A DNA stretch of 8,133 nt from Verrucomicrobiota bacterium (GCA_018239705.1 JAFEGS010000035.1:1-8133), one strand, 5' to 3'. Counted from the stretch's first letter, positions 1-5,558 are shown. The notes: generated from the letters alone by a model not told the origin. Numbers and translations: made by a program.

Positions 1-43
1 GTCGTTTTGGTCGTTATTTGTCGTTTGTATTGCTATACCCCAA
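1..43. other. Left-edge intergenic segment with three TCGTT repeats
   Basis: This short non-coding stretch lies just downstream of the S10 peptidase stop. GTCGTT occurs three times, at 1-6, 10-15 and 20-25, so the copies are about one helical turn apart. TGCTATAC at 31-38 looks like an extended -10 element on the plus strand, but no good -35 sits at the right distance and it would point into the peptidase gene antisense. No terminator hairpin for the peptidase is visible before the window ends. The segment is truncated, so its role cannot be judged. Confidence 0.35.
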
Positions 44-1558
44 CTAACTTCTCTCCTCAATAAATTTCCTGATTTCTCCCGCCATCCTTGCATGTGACGG
101 CTCATGAAGGTACATCATGTGGCCGGCTTCATAGCAGTTTAAAGTAATATTTTTAAGTAGAGAAGGAGCAGCATCGAGTGAGGCAAAGGTCTGCTGTGCT
201 GCGAAATAGGGCGTTGCGAGATCGTAGTAGCCGCTAGCTACAAAGATGCCAAGAGAGGGGTTTCTTTCCAGCAGCCGCCCCGCAATTGGTGATGTTCTCA
301 AATAGCCAAGACCTGCTTGCAGCTTATTAAAACTTAAATTCCATGGCAACACAGCCTCTGCATTGAGTATAGTATAGGGCTGTAGGCAGTCAATAGTCAG
401 CTCGTTGAACAGGTATTGCTGGAAGGCTGAGTTGAATGGGTCTATAACGGCATCAAAGCTGGGATCTCTTGGGTTAGATTTATCCAGTATTGGGCTGTAA
501 AAGCCGCTGTAGCGACTGTCAAATCGCCCAATTACCTTGGATTCACTTTTCAGTAATTCCTTAAAAAATTCTTGGGCTGAGATGCGAAGAAAATTGCTCT
601 GGATATACTGTGGAGAAAGTCCTGTATATTGAGAAAGCTTTGAGATAAGTACTTCCCTTTTTGTGTTATCCAGCCTATTGCCAAGAAGCATTGCCGGTAC
701 ATACTCCTGGAGTGCAAATTGCTCTACTTCAGCCAAAAGCTCTTTAAGCGCTCGTTTCTGCTGCTCTTCGGGGAGCCTTTTGTGGTACCACGCAGCGGCT
801 GTATAGCTTGGTAAATAGAGGGCGTAGGGGAGATCATTGCCATCTCCTTGAAAGTAGAACTGAAAATCGAGGCAAGGAGAAAGGAGGATAATGCCATTGA
901 GGTTGATAAAGAGGGAACTTTCCAGCTTTTCAGCAAGCCCTACAGCGCGTATGGTGCCATAGCTTTCTCCTATGAGAAATCGTGGGCTATCCCAGCGATG
1001 GTATTTTGTCAAAAAGAGACGGATAAATTCTGAAAAGCTGTCGATATCTTCTTGAATGCCATAGAAGGACCTGGGGTTTGTGCCGGGAAGGGCTGTGCTA
1101 AACCCTGTAGAAACGGGGTCAATGAAAACGAGATCAGTTTTGTCAAGTAGTGTGTAGGGGTTATTTTCATAGACACCGGGAATCGGTGTCTGCGCGCAAT
1201 CGTTTAAACATACCTTTTTTGGTCCTGAAAAGCCCATGTGAAGCCAAACGGAGGATGAGCCGGGGCCTCCATTAAAGCAAAAGGCAATGGGTCTGGTCCT
1301 TTCACTGGTCTTTGCACTTTTTTTTGCATCTTGCTTAAAGTAGGCGGTATAGAATAGTGAGCCTTGCGGTTTTTGCTCCTGATCTTTGATGTCAAAAGTG
1401 CCTGTCACTGCTTCATAATCCAGTTTCTTTCCTTGAACGAGGAGGGTGTGGCTGGTCGTAGTGTTGGTACAGGGAGTGGCTTTAGGTTCAACATCTCCAA
1501 ATGCAGCCGTACTACTCAAAATGGCGATACATAGAATAAAAGAGCGAACGCAATCCAT
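44..1558 (-). CDS. Secreted serine carboxypeptidase-like protein, peptidase family S10 (COG2939 type)
   Basis: This 504-residue protein is probably an exported serine exopeptidase that removes C-terminal residues from peptides; its substrate is unknown. Residues 1 to about 21 look like a signal peptide: Arg5, a hydrophobic core at 7-20, and cleavage near AFG/D. Cys10 has no lipobox. The alpha/beta-hydrolase signatures are complete. The oxyanion-hole motif NGGPGSSS is at 96-103, the nucleophile motif GESYG at 197-201 (Ser199), the acid in GYYDLATP (Asp446), and the base in AGHMMYLHEP (His480). ENNPYTLLDKTDLVFIDPVSTGFS-like residues at 131-154 and GNDLPYALYLPSY at 240-252 match bacterial S10 homologues as I remember them. 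The length is normal for that group and nothing is broken. The ATG is chosen because it opens the signal peptide. The ribosome site is weak (GTGTGGG upstream). The gene stands alone and diverges from infA. The family call is firm; the physiological role is unknown. Confidence 0.93.
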   Translation of the reverse strand: MDCVRSFILCIAILSSTAAFGDVEPKATPCTNTTTSHTLLVQGKKLDYEAVTGTFDIKDQEQKPQGSLFYTAYFKQDAKKSAKTSERTRPIAFCFNGGPGSSSVWLHMGFSGPKKVCLNDCAQTPIPGVYENNPYTLLDKTDLVFIDPVSTGFSTALPGTNPRSFYGIQEDIDSFSEFIRLFLTKYHRWDSPRFLIGESYGTIRAVGLAEKLESSLFINLNGIILLSPCLDFQFYFQGDGNDLPYALYLPSYTAAAWYHKRLPEEQQKRALKELLAEVEQFALQEYVPAMLLGNRLDNTKREVLISKLSQYTGLSPQYIQSNFLRISAQEFFKELLKSESKVIGRFDSRYSGFYSPILDKSNPRDPSFDAVIDPFNSAFQQYLFNELTIDCLQPYTILNAEAVLPWNLSFNKLQAGLGYLRTSPIAGRLLERNPSLGIFVASGYYDLATPYFAAQQTFASLDAAPSLLKNITLNCYEAGHMMYLHEPSHARMAGEIRKFIEERS

Positions 1559-1587
1559 ATGATACCCACACTAGCTTTACAAAAAAC

Positions 1588-1617
1588 TTGACGATTAACT
1601 TTTAAATTCAATAGAAT
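1588..1617 (+). promoter_or_regulatory. Candidate sigma70-type promoter of infA
   Basis: TTGACG at 1588-1593 (5 of 6 matches to the -35 consensus) and TAGAAT at 1612-1617 (5 of 6 to the -10) are separated by 18 bases in an AT-rich setting. Transcription would start near 1624, giving infA a leader of about 113 bases. It lies in the divergent gap between the peptidase gene and infA. I saw no equally good promoter for the minus-strand gene in this gap. Confidence 0.65.
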
Positions 1618-1637
1618 ATCTGCAATAGTTGCACATC

Positions 1638-1680
1638 AAAAATTGGCTATAGGCGTCGTTTACGTGTAAAACCAATTTTT
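1638..1680. promoter_or_regulatory. Inverted repeat in the infA leader, terminator- or attenuator-like
   Basis: AAAAATTGG at 1638-1646 pairs with CCAATTTTT at 1672-1680 around a 25-base loop, and T6-A-T4 runs from 1676 to 1686. The loop contains a smaller self-complementary element, TTTACGTGTAAA (1659-1670). Only four of the nine outer pairs form a TTGG/CCAA core and the loop is long, so termination would be inefficient. It sits between the predicted infA start site and the infA codon, so it could act as a leader structure. It is symmetrical enough to act on either strand. Confidence 0.4.
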
Positions 1681-1736
1681 TATTTTAAATGTGTATAGCA
1701 GTTTTTCACATTATACATCCTTGGCAATATTTATAC

Positions 1737-1955
1737 ATGGCAAAAGAAGATACCGTCAGGCTTGACGGCAAAGTGATAGAGCTCCTTCCAAACATGACAT
1801 TCCGTGTGCTTTTACAAAATGGAGTCGAAGTTACAGCCTACCTTTGCGGCAAAATGAGAATGAAAAATATTAGAGTACTCGCAGGAGATACTGTGACGGT
1901 CGAAATGTCACCGTATGACCTGACGAAGGCGCGCATTATCTATAGGCAGAAATAG
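1737..1955 (+). CDS. infA: Translation initiation factor IF-1
   Basis: IF-1 binds the A site of the 30S subunit and works with IF-2 and IF-3 to place the initiator tRNA. The product is 72 residues, the usual length, and is a single S1-like OB-fold domain. Residues read MAKEDTVRLDGKV at the start, then LPNMTFRV, LCGKMRM and GDTVTVEMSPYDLTKARI, all standard IF-1 landmarks and close to chlamydial IF-1. The frame is open back to an ATG at 1689, but that would add 16 residues absent from the family, so the start is placed at 1737. No Shine-Dalgarno sequence is visible upstream (the 20 bases before the ATG are AT-rich), which is unusual for a gene like this. It is flanked by hairpins at 1638-1680 and 1992-2019. 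Confidence 0.97.
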   Translation: MAKEDTVRLDGKVIELLPNMTFRVLLQNGVEVTAYLCGKMRMKNIRVLAGDTVTVEMSPYDLTKARIIYRQK

Positions 1956-1958
1956 CCA

Positions 1959-1987
1959 TTGATTTAATTTGCGCGAAGCGTTACACT
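1959..1987 (+). promoter_or_regulatory. Candidate promoter of the tRNA-Thr/tuf unit
   Basis: TTGATT at 1959-1964 and TACACT at 1982-1987 each match the sigma70 consensus at 4 of 6 positions and have the ideal 17-base spacing. They begin four bases after the infA stop. A start site near 1993-1995 would fall at the 5' edge of the hairpin at 1992-2019, so the primary transcript would begin with that hairpin. The match is moderate; readthrough from infA is an alternative source of tuf mRNA. Confidence 0.4.
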
Positions 1988-1991
1988 GATG

Positions 1992-2019
1992 GCCTTTTTA
2001 CGTGCAAACGTAAAAAGGC
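1992..2019 (+). other. Strong 11-bp stem-loop between infA and tRNA-Thr
   Basis: GCCTTTTTACG (1992-2002) pairs perfectly with CGTAAAAAGGC (2009-2019) around a 6-base loop, TGCAAA. No T-run follows, so it is not a canonical intrinsic terminator. It may protect the infA 3' end, be an RNase processing site 5' of the tRNA, or form the 5' cap structure of a tRNA-Thr/tuf transcript. It shares a 12-base motif with the infA leader (TTTACGTGCAAA here, TTTACGTGTAAA at 1659-1670). Confidence 0.6.
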
Positions 2020-2032
2020 AAGCAGGGTATCT

Positions 2033-2104
2033 GCCCGGATAGCTCAGTGGTAGAGCACTTGCATGGTAAGCAAGTGGTCGTAGGTTCAATTCCTATTCTG
2101 GGCA
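2033..2104 (+). tRNA. trnT: tRNA-Thr (anticodon GGT)
   Basis: A complete 72-base cloverleaf can be folded by eye. The acceptor stem GCCCGGA/TCTGGGC contains one G-T pair. The D arm is GCTC/GAGC, the anticodon stem CTTGC/GCAAG with loop ATGGTAA, and the T arm GTAGG-TTCAATT-CCTAT. The anticodon is at 2065-2067 (GGT, reading ACC and ACU), the variable loop has five bases and the discriminator is A. The 3' CCA is not encoded and must be added by tRNA nucleotidyltransferase. Lying between infA and tuf is the chlamydial arrangement, and the tRNA is probably cut from a precursor shared with tuf. Confidence 0.96.
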
Positions 2105-2130
2105 TATTCCACCGAATTTGTGCTGTTTCA

Positions 2131-2150
2131 CAGTAGTGCATAGGCTACTG
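2131..2150 (+). other. Small stem-loop in the tRNA-Thr/tuf spacer
   Basis: CAGTAG at 2131-2136 pairs with CTACTG at 2145-2150 around an 8-base loop. It sits 27 bases downstream of tRNA-Thr and 61 bases upstream of the tuf start. It could mark the 5' end of the tuf mRNA after tRNA processing, but a six-pair stem can arise by chance. A weak promoter-like pair (TTGTGC at 2118-2123, TAGGCT at 2141-2146) overlaps it. The rest of this spacer shows only the tuf ribosome site. Confidence 0.3.
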
Positions 2151-2211
2151 GATATGTGCAGAGTTGAGTGAAAAAATTGATGATTGTTCCAACATAGAAG
2201 GATTATAAACT

Positions 2212-3426
2212 ATGGCAAAAGAAGCATTCCAGAGGACCAAGCCTCACATGAACATTGGTACCATTGGTCACGTTGACCATGGTAAAACGACACTGACAGC
2301 TGCTATTACAAAATATTTAGCTAAGCTTGGTGGTTCCAACAAATTCGTAAAATATGACGAGATCGATAAGACTCCCGAGGAAAAAGCTCGTGGTATTACG
2401 ATCAACGCAACGCACGTAGAATACGAGACAGATGCCTCTCTAGGTCCTGTCAACGGTCCACGTCACTACGCACACGTCGACTGCCCCGGCCACGCAGACT
2501 ATGTTAAAAACATGGTTACCGGTGCTGCTCAGATGGATGGCGCAATTCTGGTGGTTGCTGCTACAGATGGAGCGATGCCACAGACAAAAGAACACATTTT
2601 GATTGCTTCTCAGGTAGGTGTACCTGCGATTGTTGTCTACCTCAACAAGTGCGATGCGCTTGCAGACGAAGACCAAGAACTTCTCGACCTCGTTGAGATG
2701 GAGATTACAGAACTTCTCGAAGCAAAAGGCTTCCACAACTGTCCAATCGTTCGTGGATCAGGTCTGAAAGCTCTTGAAGGCGATCCAAAGTGGGAAGAAT
2801 CAATTAAGAATCTTATGCTCGCTGTTGACTCCAAGATCCCAACGCCGAAGCGCGACGTCGATAAGCCATTCATGATGCCAATCGAAGACGTGTTCTCCAT
2901 TTCCGGTCGCGGAACTGTAGCTACAGGTCGTGTAGAGCAAGGTATCATTAAGCCTAACGACAAAGTACAACTCGTCGGTATGCAGAAAAATCCTCTCGAC
3001 ACAACAGCAGTCAGCCTTGAGATGTTCCAAAAGACTCTCGAAGAAGCTCGTGCTGGTGAAAACGTCGGTGTTCTCTTGCGCGGTCTTTCAAAAGAGCAAG
3101 TTGAGCGCGGTATGGTTCTTTGTGCTCCAGGCTCTGTAAAGCCACACACAAAGTTCAAAGCAGCGATCTACGTTTTGACAAAAGAAGAGGGTGGACGACA
3201 TACCCCATTCTTCACAGGCTATCGCCCTCAGTTCTTCTTCCGTACAACAGACGTAACAGGAACTGTAGAACTGCCAGCCGGTGTTGAGATGGTCATGCCA
3301 GGAGACAACGTTGAAGTTCTCTGCAACCTGATCGTTCCAGTTGCTATGGAAGTTGGTATGAAGTTCGCTATCCGCGAAGGTGGTCGAACAATTGGTGCTG
3401 GTACTGTTTCTCAAATTATTGAGTAA
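2212..3426 (+). CDS. tuf: Translation elongation factor EF-Tu
   Basis: EF-Tu is the GTPase that delivers aminoacyl-tRNA to the ribosomal A site. All GTP-binding motifs are present: GHVDHGKT at 19-26, RGITI at 60-64 with Thr62, DCPGH at 90-94, NKCD at 145-148, and a G5 motif reading SGL at 183-185 where SAL is usual. Domain II starts near 220 (MPIEDVFSISGRGT) and domain III near 310 (PHTKFKA, then GGRHTPFFTGYRPQF, ending IREGGRTIGAG). At 404 residues it is about ten longer than Chlamydia or E. coli EF-Tu. Eight of these extra residues lie between Thr73 and Arg84, in the stretch linking switch I to DCPGH. Normally conserved positions in domain II also differ (Gln243, Ser268, Gln273). The AAGGA at 2198-2202, nine bases before the ATG, supports the start. 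The reading frame is intact, so the gene is probably functional and may be the only tuf. Confidence 0.98.
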   Translation: MAKEAFQRTKPHMNIGTIGHVDHGKTTLTAAITKYLAKLGGSNKFVKYDEIDKTPEEKARGITINATHVEYETDASLGPVNGPRHYAHVDCPGHADYVKNMVTGAAQMDGAILVVAATDGAMPQTKEHILIASQVGVPAIVVYLNKCDALADEDQELLDLVEMEITELLEAKGFHNCPIVRGSGLKALEGDPKWEESIKNLMLAVDSKIPTPKRDVDKPFMMPIEDVFSISGRGTVATGRVEQGIIKPNDKVQLVGMQKNPLDTTAVSLEMFQKTLEEARAGENVGVLLRGLSKEQVERGMVLCAPGSVKPHTKFKAAIYVLTKEEGGRHTPFFTGYRPQFFFRTTDVTGTVELPAGVEMVMPGDNVEVLCNLIVPVAMEVGMKFAIREGGRTIGAGTVSQIIE

Positions 3427-3443
3427 CTGAAACCCAAGTATTC

Positions 3444-3471
3444 GTGGACTATGCTCTAGAGCATAGTCCAC
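3444..3471. other. Perfect 28-bp palindrome between tuf and tRNA-Trp
   Basis: The left half GTGGACTATGCTCT (3444-3457) is followed directly by its exact reverse complement (3458-3471), with no spacer. In RNA it would form a stem of about 12 pairs closed by a CTAG tetraloop. It starts 18 bases after the tuf stop and ends 4 bases before tRNA-Trp. No T-run follows on the plus strand, so it is not a typical intrinsic terminator. The likely roles are mRNA 3'-end protection, an RNase III site that separates tuf mRNA from the tRNA, or partial termination. Confidence 0.75.
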
Positions 3472-3475
3472 TCGT

Positions 3476-3548
3476 GGGTGTGTAGCTCAGCTGGTAGAGC
3501 AGCGATCTCCAAAGTCGCCGGTCGGGGGTTCGAATCCCTCCGCACTCG
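3476..3548 (+). tRNA. trnW: tRNA-Trp (anticodon CCA)
   Basis: This is a full 73-base cloverleaf. The acceptor is GGGTGTG/CGCACTC with two G-T pairs, and the D arm GCTC/GAGC has loop AGCTGGTA. The anticodon stem GCGAT/GTCGC has loop CTCCAAA, with CCA at 3509-3511. The T arm is GGGGG-TTCGAAT-CCCTC. The discriminator is G, as in bacterial tRNA-Trp, and no CCA tail is encoded. It sits between tuf and secE, as in other Chlamydiae. The following spacer (3549-3585) is an AT-rich run with TATATATAT but no clear -35. Confidence 0.96.
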
Positions 3549-3585
3549 ATATTTATATATATGTACCAACTAAAATGGTGGCTTT

Positions 3586-3840
3586 ATGAATTTAACTCAA
3601 AAGACTGCAGGAACAGCTCGTGTTCCTTCCCACCCAATTAAAAGAGCCTATGAATATTTTGAAGAGATCAAGACAGAATTTTCAAAAATTCAGTGGACTG
3701 AGGGCGGAGAGGTATTGACGCTAGCTAAAGTTGTTGTAGCTGCGACGTTTCTATTTGGCCTGTCTATATATGTAGCGGATGTCGTTATACACAGAGTTCT
3801 TATGAGTTTAGATGCCATCTTCAAGTGGGTTGTGGGGTAA
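3586..3840 (+). CDS. secE: Preprotein translocase subunit SecE
   Basis: SecE is the small inner-membrane subunit that clamps SecY in the SecYEG translocon. The 84-residue product has the minimal bacterial form. It has a short polar N-terminus, then an amphipathic helix around 18-36 (IKRAYEYFEEIKTEFSKI). The conserved hinge follows, with QWTEGGEVL at 36-44 replacing the usual V-x-WP-S/T-R-x-E. A single transmembrane helix covers about 46-68. Size, topology and its place directly before nusG make the call secure despite low sequence conservation in this family. A weak GGTGG (3577-3581) lies just four bases before the ATG. Only two bases separate its stop from the nusG start, so the two are probably translationally coupled. 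Confidence 0.94.
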   Translation: MNLTQKTAGTARVPSHPIKRAYEYFEEIKTEFSKIQWTEGGEVLTLAKVVVAATFLFGLSIYVADVVIHRVLMSLDAIFKWVVG

Positions 3841-3842
3841 GC

Positions 3843-4391
3843 ATGCATAAGTGGTATGTTGTTCAGGTGCTTTCATCACAAGAAAAGAAAACGAAGAAAG
3901 CTCTTGAAGAAAATCGGCAGGCACACGGGATGCTGGAATGCATCGAGCGTGTTGTTTTGCCCACTGAAAATGTTTCTGAAGTCAAGCGCGGCCAGCAGCG
4001 CGTGGTAGAAAAGCGCCTGTGGCCCGGTTATTTGCTCATCAAGATGGAGCTCAATGAGCTATCTTGGATGTATGTAAATAATACGACCGGCGTTGTGGAC
4101 TTTCTGGGCGGCGAAAATCCGAACGAGCTGTCGGAGACTGAGGTTGAAGCGCTATTAAAAGAGATGGAAGATCGACGAACAAAAGTCAGCCAGAAACACA
4201 AATTTGAAGTTGGTGATCGCGTAAAAATCACCGATGGAGTGTTTGTCAACTTTGTTGGCACTGTTGTAGAGGTCTTTCAAGAGAAGGGTCGCCTCAGTGT
4301 GCTTGTTTCTATTTTTGGACGAGATACACGAGTGGATGATCTAGAGTTTTGGCAAGTCGAAGAGGCGGTCGATGAGACCAGCCTTTCATAG
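3843..4391 (+). CDS. nusG: Transcription termination/antitermination factor NusG
   Basis: NusG binds RNA polymerase through its NGN domain, and Rho or ribosomal protein S10 through its KOW domain. The product is 182 residues. The NGN domain spans about 1-110, from KWYVVQVLSSQEKK, through VLPTENVSEVKRG, to LWPGYLLIKM (59-68) and FLGG. The KOW domain is about 121-170 (FEVGDRVKITDGVFVNFVGTV). The C-terminus VDDLEFWQVEE strongly resembles chlamydial NusG. The frame is open to an ATG at 3825 inside secE. I place the start at 3843 because the family begins M-x-KWYVVQ and because GGGG (3834-3837) is then five bases upstream. The secE-nusG pairing is typical in bacteria. Confidence 0.97.
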   Translation: MHKWYVVQVLSSQEKKTKKALEENRQAHGMLECIERVVLPTENVSEVKRGQQRVVEKRLWPGYLLIKMELNELSWMYVNNTTGVVDFLGGENPNELSETEVEALLKEMEDRRTKVSQKHKFEVGDRVKITDGVFVNFVGTVVEVFQEKGRLSVLVSIFGRDTRVDDLEFWQVEEAVDETSLS

Positions 4392-4408
4392 AAAAGGTAT
4401 CGAGAGTA

Positions 4409-4837
4409 ATGGCAAAGAAAATCACCAAGATAATTAAGTTGCAAATTCCAGCTGGAAAAGCAAATCCAGCACCACCAATTGGTCCGGCACTCGGACAAGC
4501 TGGTGTGAACATTATGGGTTTTTGCAAAGAATTTAATGCAAAGACACAGGATCAAGCTGGAAATATCCTTCCGGTTGTTATTACTGTGTACAACGACAAG
4601 AGCTTCACCTTCATCACGAAGCAGCCACCTGCATCGCGCATGATTCTGAAGAAGATTGGTAAAGAGAAAGGGTCTGGCGTTCCTAACAGAGAAAAGGTTG
4701 GGAAGCTGACACAAAAAGATCTTCGAGCAATTGCTCAAGACAAAATGCAAGATATGAACGCAGGCGACATTGAAGCTGCGATGCATATCGTTGCAGGAAC
4801 AGCCCGTTCAATGGGCATTGACATAGAGGCAAGCTAG
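4409..4837 (+). CDS. rplK: 50S ribosomal protein L11
   Basis: L11 binds 23S rRNA at the GTPase-associated centre, forms the stalk base, and is needed for factor-dependent GTP hydrolysis and RelA sensing. The 142-residue length is standard. The N-terminal domain (about 1-70) shows KLQIPAGKANPAPPIGPALG with the proline-rich thiopeptide-binding region (19-27), then GVNIMGFCKEFNAKT. The linker is QPPAS (72-76). The rRNA-binding C-terminal domain ends with the family signature MNAGDIEAAMHIVAGTARSMGI near 116-137. It follows nusG by 17 bases, leaving no leader of its own. The rplK-leader control by L1 known from E. coli would therefore have to use coding sequence or be absent. AAAAGG at 4392-4397 is the likely ribosome site. 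Confidence 0.98.
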   Translation: MAKKITKIIKLQIPAGKANPAPPIGPALGQAGVNIMGFCKEFNAKTQDQAGNILPVVITVYNDKSFTFITKQPPASRMILKKIGKEKGSGVPNREKVGKLTQKDLRAIAQDKMQDMNAGDIEAAMHIVAGTARSMGIDIEAS

Positions 4838-4840
4838 GTT

Positions 4841-5548
4841 ATGAGTCGATTGACTAAAAGAAATCGGGAGATAGCTTCAAAAGTAGACAAGTCAAAACTG
4901 TATACTTTTGATGAAGCTATCGAATTACTGAAGGCTGCAGCACCGGTGAAGTTTGACCAAACCGTTGAAGTAGTTTTCAAGCTAGGAGTCGACTCTCGCA
5001 AATCTGACCAGAACGTACGTGGTACTGTTTCCTTACCGAAGGGAACAGGAAAAACACTTCGAGTACTGGTCTTGGCAAAGGGTGATAAGCTGAAAGAAGC
5101 GCTTACTGCCGGAGCTGATTATGCGGGTAGTGACGAACTTGTAGAAAAGATTGCTGCTGGTTGGACTGAATTTGATGCAGTAGTAGCCACGCCTGATATG
5201 ATGCGTGAAGTTGGTAAATTGGGTAAAGTGCTAGGTCCTCGAGGACTGATGCCAACTCCAAAAGCTGGAACTGTGACTACCGATATCGCAAAGGCTGTCC
5301 AAGAGATTAAAGCTGGTAAAATTGAGTTTAAATCGGATCGATATGGCATTGTGAATTCCTATATCGGCAAGCTCTCTTTCTCGCTTGCAGACCTCAGAAC
5401 AAACTTCCGTTCGCTGGCAAACGCTGTTATGCGCGCAAGGCCTGCGACAGTGAAGGGGAACTATCTTGAGCGTCTTTATTTCTCTTCGACAATGGGTCCA
5501 GGAGTAAAGGTCGATATGCGTGAAACAGAAACTTCGGCAAAGGGGTAG
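4841..5548 (+). CDS. rplA: 50S ribosomal protein L1
   Basis: L1 forms the mobile L1 stalk of the large subunit, which guides deacylated tRNA out of the E site. In several bacteria it also represses its own operon by binding mRNA. The product is 235 residues, a normal size. Domain I is split around domain II. FDQTVEVVFKLGVDSRKSDQNVRGTVSLPKGTGK lies near 38-71, the signature GKLGKVLGPRGLMPTPKAGTV at 125-145, and the C-terminal rRNA-binding part around 155-225 (KAGKIEFKSD, NAVMRARPATVKG, SSTMGPGVKVD). It starts three bases after the rplK stop, with GAGG at 4827-4830 inside rplK, so coupling to rplK is likely. Confidence 0.98.
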   Translation: MSRLTKRNREIASKVDKSKLYTFDEAIELLKAAAPVKFDQTVEVVFKLGVDSRKSDQNVRGTVSLPKGTGKTLRVLVLAKGDKLKEALTAGADYAGSDELVEKIAAGWTEFDAVVATPDMMREVGKLGKVLGPRGLMPTPKAGTVTTDIAKAVQEIKAGKIEFKSDRYGIVNSYIGKLSFSLADLRTNFRSLANAVMRARPATVKGNYLERLYFSSTMGPGVKVDMRETETSAKG

Positions 5549-5558
5549 TAGGTTTACT

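Noticed and set aside
848..1033. Plus-strand open frame of 61 codons
   Set aside because: It lies wholly inside the well-supported S10 peptidase gene on the other strand and its translation resembles no family.
1510..1558. Lipoprotein signal for the S10 peptidase (Cys10)
   Set aside because: The residues before Cys10 are FIL, and a lipobox needs Gly, Ala or Ser at -1; an ordinary signal peptide with cleavage near residue 21 fits better.
1689..1736. N-terminally extended IF-1 starting at 1689
   Set aside because: The extra 16 residues are absent from the IF-1 family, and the product from 1737 has the exact usual length and N-terminus.
2637..3158. Minus-strand open frame of 173 codons within tuf
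   Set aside because: It is antisense to the conserved domains of EF-Tu; long antisense frames are common opposite highly biased coding sequence, and it has no ribosome site or family match.
3549..3585. TATATATAT run before secE as a promoter
   Set aside because: No acceptable -35 lies at the right distance; the upstream bases belong to the tRNA-Trp 3' half.
4277..4786. Minus-strand open frame of 169 codons across the nusG/rplK junction
   Set aside because: It overlaps two certain genes in antisense and its composition (Ser/Cys/Phe/Asn-rich) is that of a shadow frame.
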